Shown: piece by piece, positions 41,333 to 50,007 of the stretch | Layout: every line of letters begins with the position of its first letter | Position numbering within the stretch: the stretch's first letter is position 1 | Assembly: GCF_000265205.3 (NCBI RefSeq) | Contig: NC_018000.1 | Location: forward strand, 5,675,001 to 5,739,000 | Origin: Sinorhizobium fredii USDA 257 | Lineage (GTDB): Bacteria > Pseudomonadota > Alphaproteobacteria > Rhizobiales > Rhizobiaceae | Direction of reading: 5' to 3' | DNA length: 64,000 nt | The notes under the pieces: generated by a model | What the model was told of the DNA's origin: nothing | The model's input: the letters and a program-made list of their open reading frames with translations, nothing else | Databases searched by the model: none | Position numbers and translations under genes: made by a program

Positions 41333-41614
41333 TCAGGGCTCACTCGGCCGAGCTTGGAGGACGAGTGCCTTTGCGCGTTTCAGCGCCGCGAAGGCCGCCT
41401 CCTCGGAGCGACACAACAGCTTGAGCTCGGGACGCCGGAGGGCAATTCGGATATGATGCGGTCCGAGCACGCGGATCAGCCCGTAGCCGGGAAAGTGTCC
41501 ATTGCCCGGGCCGCGATTGTTCCAGCGATTGATCTTGAGGGAGCGTGGCGCCTCATATGCGTGCGAGGCTCCAAGGATGCGCGAACACTCCTCGTAGAAG
41601 GCACTTCTGTTCAT
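41333..41614 (-). CDS. Small conserved-looking hypothetical protein
   Basis: 93 residues from ATG 41614 (MNRSAFYEECSRILGASHAYE). The centre KINRWNNRGPGNGHFPGYGLIRVLGPHHIRIALRRPELKLLCRSEEAAFAAL is compact alpha/beta. No known domain. Convergent with the 57-residue gene. Confidence 0.6.
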   Translation of the reverse strand: MNRSAFYEECSRILGASHAYEAPRSLKINRWNNRGPGNGHFPGYGLIRVLGPHHIRIALRRPELKLLCRSEEAAFAALKRAKALVLQARPSEP

Positions 41615-41773
41615 AGCTGCAGGCTCGATCAATAGAGAACATCATCGGCTTTCCGCACGGTGAAACCAGTCGGCGGGATCGCCATCTCCCTCCGCCGTGC
41701 CCACCGTCTCGACACTCCAGAGGTTCAGACGTGGGCGTCACCGCAAAGCCGCTTTTGCACCAGAACCAGATCG

Positions 41774-41798
41774 GGAACAAACGCCCCGCGAGTCGGTT
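41774..41798 (+). promoter_or_regulatory. RpoE2/EcfG-type promoter for the 114-residue gene
   Basis: GGAAC-N16-GGTT, 25 bp before ATG 41824. Confidence 0.7.
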
Positions 41799-41823
41799 GT
41801 TCTGACGGCAGAAAGGAACAAGC

Positions 41824-42168
41824 ATGTCCAAGTTGCACAAGAGCAACCCTGCACAGGTGCGGGGGGACATCCAGCACGGAAGGACCGGCGACAAGAAGCC
41901 GGGCTTCGATCCGGCCGCAGCGCCGCTTGAAACCGACGGCGAGGCGGCGGGCACTCCGCTCAGCGCGGAGGCAACGCAAAAAGCCCGGGCAGCGCAGCTT
42001 CATGGCGCACCAACTTTGTCGACCGAATTCGGCGATGCGATGCGCCCCTTCGCCACGGCCGAACCCGGTCAGTCCTCCAGGCCGCAGTTGGGACTGTCGC
42101 TGCTGATCTCAGGCGTCGTGCTCGCGGCAACCGTTCTGGTCTACGCTATCGCCGCCGATTGGGTGTGA
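41824..42168 (+). CDS. Small protein with C-terminal membrane anchor
   Basis: 114 residues. The first 80 are hydrophilic (MSKLHKSNPAQVRGDIQHGRTGDKKPGFDPAAAP…); residues about 89-111 form a transmembrane helix (LGLSLLISGVVLAATVLVYAIAADWV) at the extreme C-terminus, so it is a tail-anchored protein. GAAAGGAAC is the ribosome site. An RpoE2-type promoter lies 25 bp upstream. Function unknown. Confidence 0.65.
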   Translation: MSKLHKSNPAQVRGDIQHGRTGDKKPGFDPAAAPLETDGEAAGTPLSAEATQKARAAQLHGAPTLSTEFGDAMRPFATAEPGQSSRPQLGLSLLISGVVLAATVLVYAIAADWV

Positions 42169-42231
42169 CGCCGGTTGGAGACGCCCCTCCTGCCGCAACG
42201 GAGACAACGAGGCGAACCGAAGGAGTTTCGA

Positions 42232-42363
42232 ATGCCTGATCCTCGCCCCGATAGAAGAAACCCGCTCCCGGAACTGTCCGCCCGGGAAGAGGCGCTTTAC
42301 CTGCGCCGGTCTTCGACACGCTTTCTCGAATGTGCCATTCACCTCTGTGTGCCACGCACATGA
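42232..42363 (+). CDS. 43-residue hypothetical protein, possibly frameshifted
   Basis: MPDPRPDRRNPLPELSAREE…, with AAGGAG seven bases before the ATG. The helical part ALYLRRSSTRFLECAIH ends abruptly at VPRT. A second frame, starting at ATG 42360 and overlapping the stop by ATGA, continues as helix (MTLEEVAELLEKEAEQLRRFG, 42360-42425). Either two coupled peptides or one gene split by a small frameshift. Confidence 0.45.
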   Translation: MPDPRPDRRNPLPELSAREEALYLRRSSTRFLECAIHLCVPRT

Positions 42364-42425
42364 CGCTTGAAGAGGTGGCCGAGCTGCTCGAGAAGGAAGC
42401 GGAGCAGCTGAGGCGGTTTGGCTGA
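42360..42425 (+). CDS. 21-residue helical peptide (or 3' part of a split gene)
   Basis: Amphipathic helix TLEEVAELLEKEAEQLRRF with no ribosome site of its own; overlaps the preceding gene by four bases. See 42232-42363. Confidence 0.3.
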   Translation: MTLEEVAELLEKEAEQLRRFG

Positions 42426-42491
42426 TCGCATCGCGTGGTCGTCAACGATCCACAGCGCAAGGAAAAGCGCCGGTGACGTTGACTGCATGCT

Positions 42492-42767
42492 TCAGTCGAA
42501 GATGGCCCCTTTTGCGCCCTCGTATTCCCGCGCGAGGGTTTCAATGGCGGCAGACGCCTCTTTGAAACTCCATCCGGCCTCTTCGGCCCTGTGCGCCAGA
42601 GCGACCAGATCGCCAGTCATTTCTCCGCCGATGGCCGCAACAATGCTGTCCTGGGACGCTGCAGCAAGGTCCGCCACGGCCGGCCTCAGAGCGGCAATAC
42701 AGTCTGCCTGCCGGCCCGGATAGTCGGCGTCTCGCTGCGGACGGGAAATCGCCTGTGAGTCCTCCAT
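42492..42767 (-). CDS. Small helical hypothetical protein
   Basis: 91 residues: polar N-terminus MEDSQAISRPQRDADYPGRQ, then helices (CIAALRPAVADLAAASQDSIVAAIG and ALAHRAEEAGWSFKEASAAIETLAREYEGA). GAGAGA lies before the ATG. Family not recognised. Confidence 0.55.
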   Translation of the reverse strand: MEDSQAISRPQRDADYPGRQADCIAALRPAVADLAAASQDSIVAAIGGEMTGDLVALAHRAEEAGWSFKEASAAIETLAREYEGAKGAIFD

Positions 42768-43080
42768 GTCTCTCTCCTTCGCGTTTGGATCCCTCTTGCA
42801 CGGAGGGAGTAATGATCGGATTCCGCGAATTGTTCCTGCGGCGGTGGTCCACCGCTGTTATTCGGCGATGATCCGGAACACTCGAGCACGCAGAAAGGCT
42901 GCCGAACTATGAGGTGGAGTGCTGGGCGAGCACGCCGGCTTCGCTTTCCCAGGTTCCGGAACAATTTTCTGCGTGGCGAATTATCTAGGCATCGCCCCAC
43001 AGATGGGAGCGACAATCAAGTCCCCCACCTTCGCTGTAGGCAGTGTCCGCATCTGCGGGCACTGCTGGGATGTTTGCCGG
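42768..43080. other. Intergenic region without recognisable gene
   Basis: No frame with convincing composition or ribosome site on either strand. One GTTCC (near 42835) might belong to a weak RpoE2-type promoter for the leftward 91-residue gene. Nothing else seen. Confidence 0.5.
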
Positions 43081-43524
43081 CTAACCGGTAATGCCCGACG
43101 AGGTTGGCTGTGCCGAGGTAAGGCGCATGACAGACGCGCCGTCCGGTCCCGTCAGAGTAAGCGTCGCGCCATCCACTTTCCAGGTGAGCTCTTTTTTCAG
43201 CGTGCCGAGGAATCTCTGCTCCTGCTCCATTATGGCGGGGGCGCAGATGGTGCGCCCTGCTTCGACCGAGCCGAAGGCGATGGTTCGTTCCGATAGGCTG
43301 AGCACGCCGGTGAACATGTTGCAGCCACCGATGCCGCCATAAGTACCGTCCTCGCGGATATCGAGAACCGCCTCCGGGTCGCCGATAGCTCCGCCATCGC
43401 CGACGTCCTCGGCGCGCCAGGAGCCGATCAGTTCCCCCGGCACGTTCACCGCAGCGACGGGGCGCACGGAGGCAAGTTCGATCAGGACGCAGGCACAGGA
43501 TGCGACCGACAGGGCGTTCAGCAT
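43081..43524 (-). CDS. META/HslJ-like exported protein
   Basis: 147 residues from ATG 43524 (MLNALSVASCACVLIELASVRP). A hydrophobic N-terminal segment with a possible lipobox-like SCAC suggests export. The rest is a META domain: IGSWRAEDVGDGGAI, LDIREDGTYGGIGGCNMFTGVLSLSERTIAFGSVEAGRTICAPAIMEQEQRFLGTLKK, and WKVDGATLTLTGPDGASVMRL. META-domain proteins (HslJ-type) are small envelope proteins of uncertain function tied to stress resistance. Divergent from dxr. Confidence 0.8.
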   Translation of the reverse strand: MLNALSVASCACVLIELASVRPVAAVNVPGELIGSWRAEDVGDGGAIGDPEAVLDIREDGTYGGIGGCNMFTGVLSLSERTIAFGSVEAGRTICAPAIMEQEQRFLGTLKKELTWKVDGATLTLTGPDGASVMRLTSAQPTSSGITG

Positions 43525-43686
43525 CGAAACTCCTGATGCGAATCGGCACGGCATTGTCGCCGCGCCGATCGTTACTCCAGCGGTGCTGCATGGAGAAGAG
43601 CGGCCGCATCTACCCTTGTTGCCGGCCGCTTTCGGCTGTAGAGCCTATCTAAATCGTTCAAACAAGAAGAATACGGGATTTTGGCA

Positions 43687-44862
43687 ATGGCATCCGGCGA
43701 CGAAGGCAAGCGCCGTCTGACGATCCTGGGCTCCACCGGGTCGATCGGAACCAACACGCTCGACGTCGTCGCCCGGGTCGGCGGGCGCGACCGCTTCGAA
43801 ATCGCCGCTTTGACCGGAAACGGCAACATACCGCTTCTCGCCGACCAGGCGCGACGGATGGGTGCGGAACTGGCGGTCACCGCCGACGAACACCGCTATG
43901 GCGAACTCAAGGATGCACTTTCCGGCAGCGGTATCGAAGTCGCCGCCGGGCGGAGCGGCCTGATCGAGGCGGCCGAACGCGATGCCGGTTGGGTGATGGC
44001 GGCAATCGTCGGCAATGCCGGGCTCGGCCCCACCCTTGCAGCCGCCCGCCGTGGTGCTGACATCGCGCTTGCCAACAAGGAATGTCTTGTCTCCGCCGGC
44101 AGTCTGTTCATTGAGGCCGTCGCCAGGGGTGGCGGCCGGCTGCTGCCCGTCGACAGCGAGCACAACGCGATCTTCCAGGTGCTGGAGAACGATCAGCGCC
44201 ATGCCGTCGAGCGCGTCGTCCTGACGGCCTCCGGCGGCCCGTTCCGCACCAAGTCCCTTGAGGAGATGCGGCATGTGACGGCCGACATCGCCCGCGCCCA
44301 TCCGAACTGGTCGATGGGGCTGAAGATCTCGATCGACAGCGCCTCGATGTTCAACAAGGCGCTGGAAATGATCGAAGCCCGCCATCTCTTCCGGCTGCGC
44401 CCCGACCAGATCGAGGTGATCGTCCATCCGCAGTCGGTCATCCACTCGATGGTCGGCTACAGCGACGGATCGGTGCTGGCGCAGCTCGGCTGCCCCGACA
44501 TGCGCACGGCGATCGGCTATGCCCTATCCTATCCGAAGCGCTGCGACCTGCCGATCGAGCGGCTCGACTTCGCCAAGCTTGCCCGGCTTGATTTCGAGGC
44601 ACCGGACGAGGTCCGCTTCCCGGCTTTGCGCCTGGCGCGGCGCGCCATGGAGACGGGCGGCAGCCAGGGTGCGGTGTTGAACGGCGCCAAGGAAACCGCC
44701 CTCGAGGCCTTCATCAAGGGCCGCATCGGCTTTCTTGCCATGGCGGAGATCGTCGAAGAGGTGATGGACAGCCTCTCCGACTTGCCGGCTGCTGTGACCA
44801 TGGACGATGTCTTCGCAGCGGATGAAAAAGCCCGGCAGACGGCTGCCGGGCTGATCAGTTAA
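43687..44862 (+). CDS. dxr: 1-deoxy-D-xylulose 5-phosphate reductoisomerase
   Basis: 391 residues from ATG 43687. NADPH motif LTILGSTGSIGTNTLDVV at the start; LANKECLVSAG and LPVDSEHNAIFQ carry metal and substrate ligands; ASGGPFRT; the flexible loop and SMFNKALEMIEARHLF are intact; the C-terminal domain includes HPQSVIHSMVGYSDGSVLAQLG. It converts DXP to 2-C-methyl-D-erythritol 4-phosphate, the committed step of the MEP isoprenoid pathway. The ribosome site is weak. The last 40 bp also encode a terminator for the convergent hemA. Confidence 0.97.
   Translation: MASGDEGKRRLTILGSTGSIGTNTLDVVARVGGRDRFEIAALTGNGNIPLLADQARRMGAELAVTADEHRYGELKDALSGSGIEVAAGRSGLIEAAERDAGWVMAAIVGNAGLGPTLAAARRGADIALANKECLVSAGSLFIEAVARGGGRLLPVDSEHNAIFQVLENDQRHAVERVVLTASGGPFRTKSLEEMRHVTADIARAHPNWSMGLKISIDSASMFNKALEMIEARHLFRLRPDQIEVIVHPQSVIHSMVGYSDGSVLAQLGCPDMRTAIGYALSYPKRCDLPIERLDFAKLARLDFEAPDEVRFPALRLARRAMETGGSQGAVLNGAKETALEAFIKGRIGFLAMAEIVEEVMDSLSDLPAAVTMDDVFAADEKARQTAAGLIS
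44825..44852 (-). terminator. hemA terminator embedded in the dxr coding end
   Basis: On the minus strand a perfect 10-bp stem (AGCCCGGCAG / CTGCCGGGCT) with a 4-base loop is followed by TTTTT. It lies 32 bp past the hemA stop and inside the last codons of dxr. Confidence 0.85.
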
Positions 44863-44883
44863 CAGAATTCGGTTCGCCGCACC

Positions 44884-46098
44884 TTACGCGACAGCCCTCG
44901 CCAGCGCACAGCGCGACCACAGGGAATGCAGGGCGCTGACCAGATGGTCGATATCGGCATCCGAATGCAGCGGCGTCGGCGTGATGCGCAGCCGTTCGGT
45001 CTTCTTTGCCACCGTCGGATAGTTGATCGGCTGGACATAGACGCCGAAATTGTCGAGCAGCAGGTCGGAGATCCACTTGCACTTGGCCGCATCGCCAACG
45101 ATCACCGGGACGATATGGCTCGGATTGACCATGTGCGGGATGCCGCGCTGGTCGAGCAGCGAGCGCAGCCGACGCACGCGCTCCTGATGGGCGAAGCGCT
45201 CGAGCTGACTTTCCTTGAGATGCCGGATCGAGGCGAGCGCGCCGGCGGCCAGTGCCGGCGGCAAGGCGGTCGTGAAGATGAAGCCGGAGGCGAAGGAGCG
45301 GATGAAGTCGCAGAGCGCGGCCGAACCGGTGATGTAACCGCCCATGACGCCGAAGGCCTTGCCGAGCGTACCCTCGATCACCGTCAGCCGGTGCATCAGA
45401 CCCTCGCGCTCGGCGATGCCGCCGCCGCGCGGACCGTACATGCCGACCGCATGGACCTCGTCGAGATAGGTCATCGCCCCGTATTTGTCGGCGAGATCGC
45501 AGAACTCCTTGATCGGCGCGATGTCGCCATCCATCGAATAGACCGACTCAAAGGCGATGATTTTTGGCGCACGCGGATCAGCGGCGGCGAGCTTGGCTTC
45601 AAGATCGGCCACCGAATTGTGCTTGAAAATGACCCGCTCGCATTTCGAATGACGAATCCCCTCGATCATCGAAGCGTGATTCCCGGCGTCCGAGAAGACG
45701 ATGACGCCAGGAATCTTCGAACAGAGCGTGCCGAGCGCCGCCCAGTTGGAGACATAGCCGGAGGTGAAAAGCAGCGCCGATTCCTTGCCGTGCAGATCGG
45801 CAAGCTCGCGCTCGAGCAGGACGTGGTAGTGATTTGTGCCGGAGATGTTGCGGGTTCCGCCGGCGCCGGCGCCGCATTCGTCGATCGCCTGCTTCATCGC
45901 TTCGGTGACGATCGGCGACTGGCCCATGCCGAGATAATCATTCGAGCACCAGACCGTGACCTCCTGGGAGCCGTCGGCCGTATAGCGCGTCGCCTTGGGG
46001 AATTCACCGCGGTGGCGGGCGAGATCGGCAAAAACCCGATAGCGGCCTTCCTGGTGCAGCCCGTCCAGCTCGATCTTGAAGAAACTCTCGAAATCCAT
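44884..46098 (-). CDS. hemA: 5-aminolevulinate synthase
   Basis: 404 residues from ATG 46098 ([31 protein letters not shown]); in-frame ATG/TTG one and two codons earlier exist but GGAG is best placed for this start. Catalytic features: [62 protein letters not shown], and PLP lysine in [16 protein letters not shown] (about residue 245). It condenses succinyl-CoA and glycine to 5-aminolevulinate, the first step of heme synthesis in alphaproteobacteria. A FixK/FNR-like box lies 140 bp upstream. Confidence 0.98.
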   Translation of the reverse strand: MDFESFFKIELDGLHQEGRYRVFADLARHRGEFPKATRYTADGSQEVTVWCSNDYLGMGQSPIVTEAMKQAIDECGAGAGGTRNISGTNHYHVLLERELADLHGKESALLFTSGYVSNWAALGTLCSKIPGVIVFSDAGNHASMIEGIRHSKCERVIFKHNSVADLEAKLAAADPRAPKIIAFESVYSMDGDIAPIKEFCDLADKYGAMTYLDEVHAVGMYGPRGGGIAEREGLMHRLTVIEGTLGKAFGVMGGYITGSAALCDFIRSFASGFIFTTALPPALAAGALASIRHLKESQLERFAHQERVRRLRSLLDQRGIPHMVNPSHIVPVIVGDAAKCKWISDLLLDNFGVYVQPINYPTVAKKTERLRITPTPLHSDADIDHLVSALHSLWSRCALARAVA

Positions 46099-46237
46099 CA
46101 TCAACTCCAGTGCCTTGCCGTCTTTTTTCCTTCAAAGCGACCAGGGGTCAACCCCGGAACGGCCCCCACGCCTGCGGCAAAAGGCCCTTAGTTTTGAACT
46201 ATTCCAAAACAGCTAACGCAACTCAATCCCTTCAACT

Positions 46238-46251
46238 TTGATCGAAGTCAA
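46238..46251. promoter_or_regulatory. FixK/FNR-like box upstream of hemA
   Basis: TTGAT-CGAA-GTCAA matches the TTGAT-N4-ATCAA consensus at 9 of 10 positions, about 140 bp upstream of the hemA start. Rhizobial heme genes are often under low-oxygen control; regulation here is inference. Confidence 0.45.
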
Positions 46252-46265
46252 GCAATTGTGACAAA

Positions 46266-46288
46266 GGACGGCCGCAGCCGCCCTTTTT
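46266..46288 (-). terminator. Terminator after the molybdenum hydroxylase genes
   Basis: GGGCGGC-TGCG-GCCGTCC (one G-T pair) followed by TTTGT on the minus strand, 20 bp after the stop of the medium subunit. The opposite strand has T5 as well, so it may act in both directions. Confidence 0.5.
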
Positions 46289-46307
46289 CACGACTTAAGT
46301 AGGCCCC

Positions 46308-47105
46308 TCAGGCCGCAGCCACCGCGCGCTTCGTCATAACCTTGACGAGGTTGGCGCGGTACGCCGCGCTGGCGTGAAGGTCTGTCAGCAAATCCGAGGC
46401 ATCGACCGTCACATTCACCACCGCATCCGGCGACCAATTGGCGGAAAGCGCCGCCTCGAGGCCCGGATGGCGGAAGACGCCGCTCGAGCCCGCCCCGGTC
46501 ACCGCGACACGGACACCGCCATTGTCGCGCCTGGCCACAAAGACGCCGGCCATGGCATAGCGCGAGGCCGGATTGGCAAACTTCTGGTAGGCCGCCTTCG
46601 CCGGCGCGTCGAAGCGGACCGCGGTGATGATTTCGCCCTCCTCCAGCGCAGTTTCGAAGAGACCCGTGAAGAAGTCGCCCGCCTTGATCTCGCGCCGGTC
46701 GGTGACGATCATCGCGTCGAGCCCGAGCATCGCGGCCGGGTAGTCGGCCGCCGGGTCATTGTTGGCGATGGAGCCGCCGATCGTGCCCATATGGCGCACC
46801 GCGGGATCGCCGATGTGACTGGCGAGGCCGCAGAGCGCGGGACAGAGGGCCCGCAATTCGACCGAGGTGGCGACCTCCTCATGCGTGGTCGCAGCGCCGA
46901 TCCGGACCGACCGGCCATCGACCGTGATCCCCTTCATCTCCGCAATGTGGCGGAGATCGACAAGGTCGCTCGGCGCGGCGAGCCGCAGCCGCATCGTCGC
47001 GATGAGCGTCATACCGCCGGAGAGATATTTACCCTCGGTCGCGGCCGCCATCGTTTGCACTGCCTCCTGGACCGAGGAGGCTCTGTGATAGTTCGTCTGG
47101 TACAT
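46308..47105 (-). CDS. Molybdenum hydroxylase FAD-binding (medium) subunit
   Basis: 265 residues. FAD motifs of the CoxM/xanthine dehydrogenase family: KYLSGGMTLIATMRLRL, DLVDLRHI, VRIGAATTHEEVA, and HMGTIGGSIANNDPAADYPAAMLGL (the GTIGG motif). The protein passes electrons from the iron-sulphur subunit to the acceptor. It is the last of three leftward genes (small-large-medium read from 50007), 15 bp downstream of the large subunit. Confidence 0.92.
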   Translation of the reverse strand: MYQTNYHRASSVQEAVQTMAAATEGKYLSGGMTLIATMRLRLAAPSDLVDLRHIAEMKGITVDGRSVRIGAATTHEEVATSVELRALCPALCGLASHIGDPAVRHMGTIGGSIANNDPAADYPAAMLGLDAMIVTDRREIKAGDFFTGLFETALEEGEIITAVRFDAPAKAAYQKFANPASRYAMAGVFVARRDNGGVRVAVTGAGSSGVFRHPGLEAALSANWSPDAVVNVTVDASDLLTDLHASAAYRANLVKVMTKRAVAAA

Positions 47106-47120
47106 CTCGGTTCCTCCCGG

Positions 47121-49466
47121 TCAGTTGGCGGCGTGAGCGGCTGCCCAGACTTTTTCCGCCGTCGCCGGCATGGTCAGTTGATTGTTGCCGATCGCGTCGG
47201 TGATCGCGTTGATCAAGGCCGGCGGCGAGCCGATCGCGCCTGCCTCGCCGCAACCCTTGATGCCGAGCGGATTGTTCGGACAGGGCGTGTTCGAGGTCGA
47301 CACCTTGAAGGACGGCACGTCGTCGGCGCGCGGCATGGCGTAGTCCAGGTAGCTCGCCGTCAGCAGTTGACCGCTGTCGTCATAAGTGACCCCCTCGAGC
47401 AGCGCCTGGCCGATGCCCTGCGCCAGGCCGCCATGCACCTGGCCCTCGACGATCATCGGATTGATGATGTTGCCGAAATCGTCGGCTGCGACGAACTGGA
47501 CGACCTTCGTCCGGCCCGTCTCCGGATCGACCTCGACCTCGCAGATGTAGCAGCCGGCGGGGAAGGTGAAGTTGGCCGGATCGTAGAAGGCGCTCTCCTT
47601 CAGCCCGGGCTCGAGGCCGGGTGGCAGATTGTGGGCGGTATAGGCCGCAAGCGCCATCTGGAACCAGGGGACCGACTTGTCGGTGCCGGCGACCTTCAGC
47701 GCGCCGTCTTCGATGACGATATCGCTCTCGTCCGCCTCCATCAGATGCGCGGCGATCTTCTTCGCCTTGGCCTCGACCTTGTCCAGCGCCTTGGCGAGAG
47801 CCGACATGCCGACCGCACCGGATCGCGAACCGTAGGTGCCCATGCCCATCTGCACCTTGTCGGTGTCGCCATGCACGATGTTGATGCTGTCGATCGGCAG
47901 GCCGAGTCGGTCGGCAACGAGCTGGGCGAAGGTCGTCTCGTGACCTTGGCCGTGGCTATGCGAGCCGGTCATCACCTCGATGGTGCCGACCATGTTGACC
48001 TTGACCTCGGCCGACTCCCACAAGCCGACCCCGGCACCGAGCGATCCGACGGCCGCCGAGGGCGCAAGTCCGCAGGCCTCGATGTAACAGCTCATGCCGA
48101 TGCCGCGTTTCATTCCGCGCTGTTCGGCCTCGGCCTTGCGTGCCGCGAAACCGTTCCAGTCGGAGGCCGCCATCGCCGCGTCGAGCGAGGCTTCATAATC
48201 GCCGGCATCGTAATTCATGATGACCGGCGTCTGGTGCGGGAAGGAGCGGATAAAATTGGTGCGACGGAGCTCGGCCGGCGAGATGCCGAGCTCGCGCGCC
48301 GCCGTCTCCATTGTCCGCTCGAGAAGATAGGTCGCCTCCGGACGGCCGGCGCCGCGATAGGCATCGACCGGAACGGTATTGGTATAGACGGTGCGGACGT
48401 TGGCGTGGATCGCCGGGATATCGTATTGCCCGGAAAGCAGCGTCGCATAGAGATAAGTCGGCACACAGGAAGAGAAGAGCGACATGTAGGCGCCGAGATT
48501 GGCGATGGTGTCGACCTTCAGCGCGGTGATCCGGTTGCCGGCGTCAAAGGCCATCTTCACGGTCGAGACGTGATCGCGGCCGTGGGCGTCGGTGAGGAAG
48601 GCTTCGGTGCGGTCGCACGTCCACTTCACCGGCACGCCGGTCCGTTTCGAAGCCCAGAGACAGACGATCTCCTCCGGATAGATGTAGATCTTCGAGCCGA
48701 AGCCGCCGCCGACGTCGGGCGCGATCACTCTCAACTTGTTTTCCGGCGCGACATTGTAGAAGGCGCTCATCACCAGCCGCGCCAGATGCGGATTCTGGCT
48801 GGTCGTGTAGCAGGTGTAATGTTCGTCGCCGGCATCGTATATCCCGAGCGTCGCGCGCGGTTCCATCGGATTGGGCGCCAGACGGTTGTTGAAGATTTTC
48901 AGCTCCGTCACATGCGCCGCGGCCGCAAGCGCCCGATCGACCACGCCGGCATCACCGAGCTCCCAATCGAAGATCAGGTTGTTCGGCGCTTCGGGATGAA
49001 GCTGCGGCTGGCCGTCGGCGAGCGCCTGGACCGGATCGGTGACGACCGGCAGGAAGTCGTAATCGACGACGACCGCTTCCGCCGCATCGCGCGCCTCGGC
49101 GACACTGTCGGCGACGACGATCGCGACGGCGTCGCCGACGTAGCGCACCGTCTTGTCGGCAAGCGGCCGCCAGGCGCCCATCTTCATCGCCGAGCCGTCC
49201 TTGGAGTGGATCATCCAGCCGCAGATCAGGTTGCCGATCCCGTCGGCGAGCAATTGCTTGCCATCGAGCACGTCGATGACGCCGGGCATCGCCTTGGCTT
49301 CCGTCGCATCGATCCCGACGATGGTCGCGTGCGCATGCGGACTGCGCACGAAAACCGCATGCTTCATGCCGGGCACCGACATGTCGTCCGTGTAGCGTCC
49401 CTTGCCGGTCAGGAACCGCCTGTCTTCTTTGCGCGCCACACGCGCGCCGATGCCATCAACTCCCAT
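47121..49466 (-). CDS. Molybdenum hydroxylase large (molybdopterin-binding) subunit, form II CODH-like
   Basis: 781 residues. Molybdopterin-binding motifs of the xanthine oxidase family: GGGFGSKIYIYPEE, AYRGAGRPEATYLLER, GTYGSRSGAVG and GCGEAGAIGSPPALINAI (with the conserved glutamate). The active-site loop reads AYRGAGR; true aerobic CO dehydrogenase (form I) carries AYRCSFR, so this is form II, whose natural substrates are mostly unknown aldehydes or heterocycles. Binds molybdopterin cytosine dinucleotide. Middle gene of the three-subunit operon. Confidence 0.93.
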   Translation of the reverse strand: MGVDGIGARVARKEDRRFLTGKGRYTDDMSVPGMKHAVFVRSPHAHATIVGIDATEAKAMPGVIDVLDGKQLLADGIGNLICGWMIHSKDGSAMKMGAWRPLADKTVRYVGDAVAIVVADSVAEARDAAEAVVVDYDFLPVVTDPVQALADGQPQLHPEAPNNLIFDWELGDAGVVDRALAAAAHVTELKIFNNRLAPNPMEPRATLGIYDAGDEHYTCYTTSQNPHLARLVMSAFYNVAPENKLRVIAPDVGGGFGSKIYIYPEEIVCLWASKRTGVPVKWTCDRTEAFLTDAHGRDHVSTVKMAFDAGNRITALKVDTIANLGAYMSLFSSCVPTYLYATLLSGQYDIPAIHANVRTVYTNTVPVDAYRGAGRPEATYLLERTMETAARELGISPAELRRTNFIRSFPHQTPVIMNYDAGDYEASLDAAMAASDWNGFAARKAEAEQRGMKRGIGMSCYIEACGLAPSAAVGSLGAGVGLWESAEVKVNMVGTIEVMTGSHSHGQGHETTFAQLVADRLGLPIDSINIVHGDTDKVQMGMGTYGSRSGAVGMSALAKALDKVEAKAKKIAAHLMEADESDIVIEDGALKVAGTDKSVPWFQMALAAYTAHNLPPGLEPGLKESAFYDPANFTFPAGCYICEVEVDPETGRTKVVQFVAADDFGNIINPMIVEGQVHGGLAQGIGQALLEGVTYDDSGQLLTASYLDYAMPRADDVPSFKVSTSNTPCPNNPLGIKGCGEAGAIGSPPALINAITDAIGNNQLTMPATAEKVWAAAHAAN

Positions 49467-49518
49467 TGCCTATCTCCTCCCGAGACATTCAGCTGGATTG
49501 GTTCGAGCAGTCTGCCAC

Positions 49519-50007
49519 TCATTCCGCGGCCTGGCGCACGCCGCCCATTTCATGGGCTGCGGCGAGGATCGCCTTGACGATGTTGTGGTAGCCGGTGCAG
49601 CGACAGATATTGCCCTCGAGTTCGGAACGCACCGTCGCCTCGTCGAGATCGCTGCCGTGACGTCGGATCATGTCGACCGCCGTCATTACCATCCCGGGCG
49701 TGCAGAACCCGCATTGCAGGCCGTGATGCGCCTTGAAGGCCGCCTGCACCGGATGGAGCTCGCCGTTTTGCGCCAGCCCCTCGATGGTCGTGATCGACGA
49801 CCCCGCTGCCTGTGCGGCAAGGATCGAACAGCTCTTCACCGACTGGCCATCCATATGGACGACGCAAGCGCCGCACTGCGACGTGTCACAGCCGACATGC
49901 GTACCGGTCAGTCCGAGATTTTCGCGGATAAAGTGCACCAGCAGCGTCCGGTCCTCACAGACACCGCTCACCTGGCGGCCGTTAACCGTCATTGTTATTT
50001 TCGCCAT
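49519..50007 (-). CDS. Molybdenum hydroxylase small (2x[2Fe-2S]) subunit
   Basis: 162 residues. First [2Fe-2S] cluster: [24 protein letters not shown] (CxxxxCxxC…C). Second: [10 protein letters not shown] and [10 protein letters not shown]. The N-terminus [27 protein letters not shown] is typical of CoxS/YagT. No Tat signal, so the complex is cytoplasmic. First gene of the operon, 52 bp upstream of the large subunit. Confidence 0.94.
   Translation of the reverse strand: MAKITMTVNGRQVSGVCEDRTLLVHFIRENLGLTGTHVGCDTSQCGACVVHMDGQSVKSCSILAAQAAGSSITTIEGLAQNGELHPVQAAFKAHHGLQCGFCTPGMVMTAVDMIRRHGSDLDEATVRSELEGNICRCTGYHNIVKAILAAAHEMGGVRQAAE

Noticed and set aside
46374..49577. 1067-codon plus-strand open frame opposite the molybdenum hydroxylase operon
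   Set aside because: It is an antisense shadow of GC-rich genes: the product is an Arg/His/Asp-rich string without domains, while the minus strand encodes three textbook subunits.
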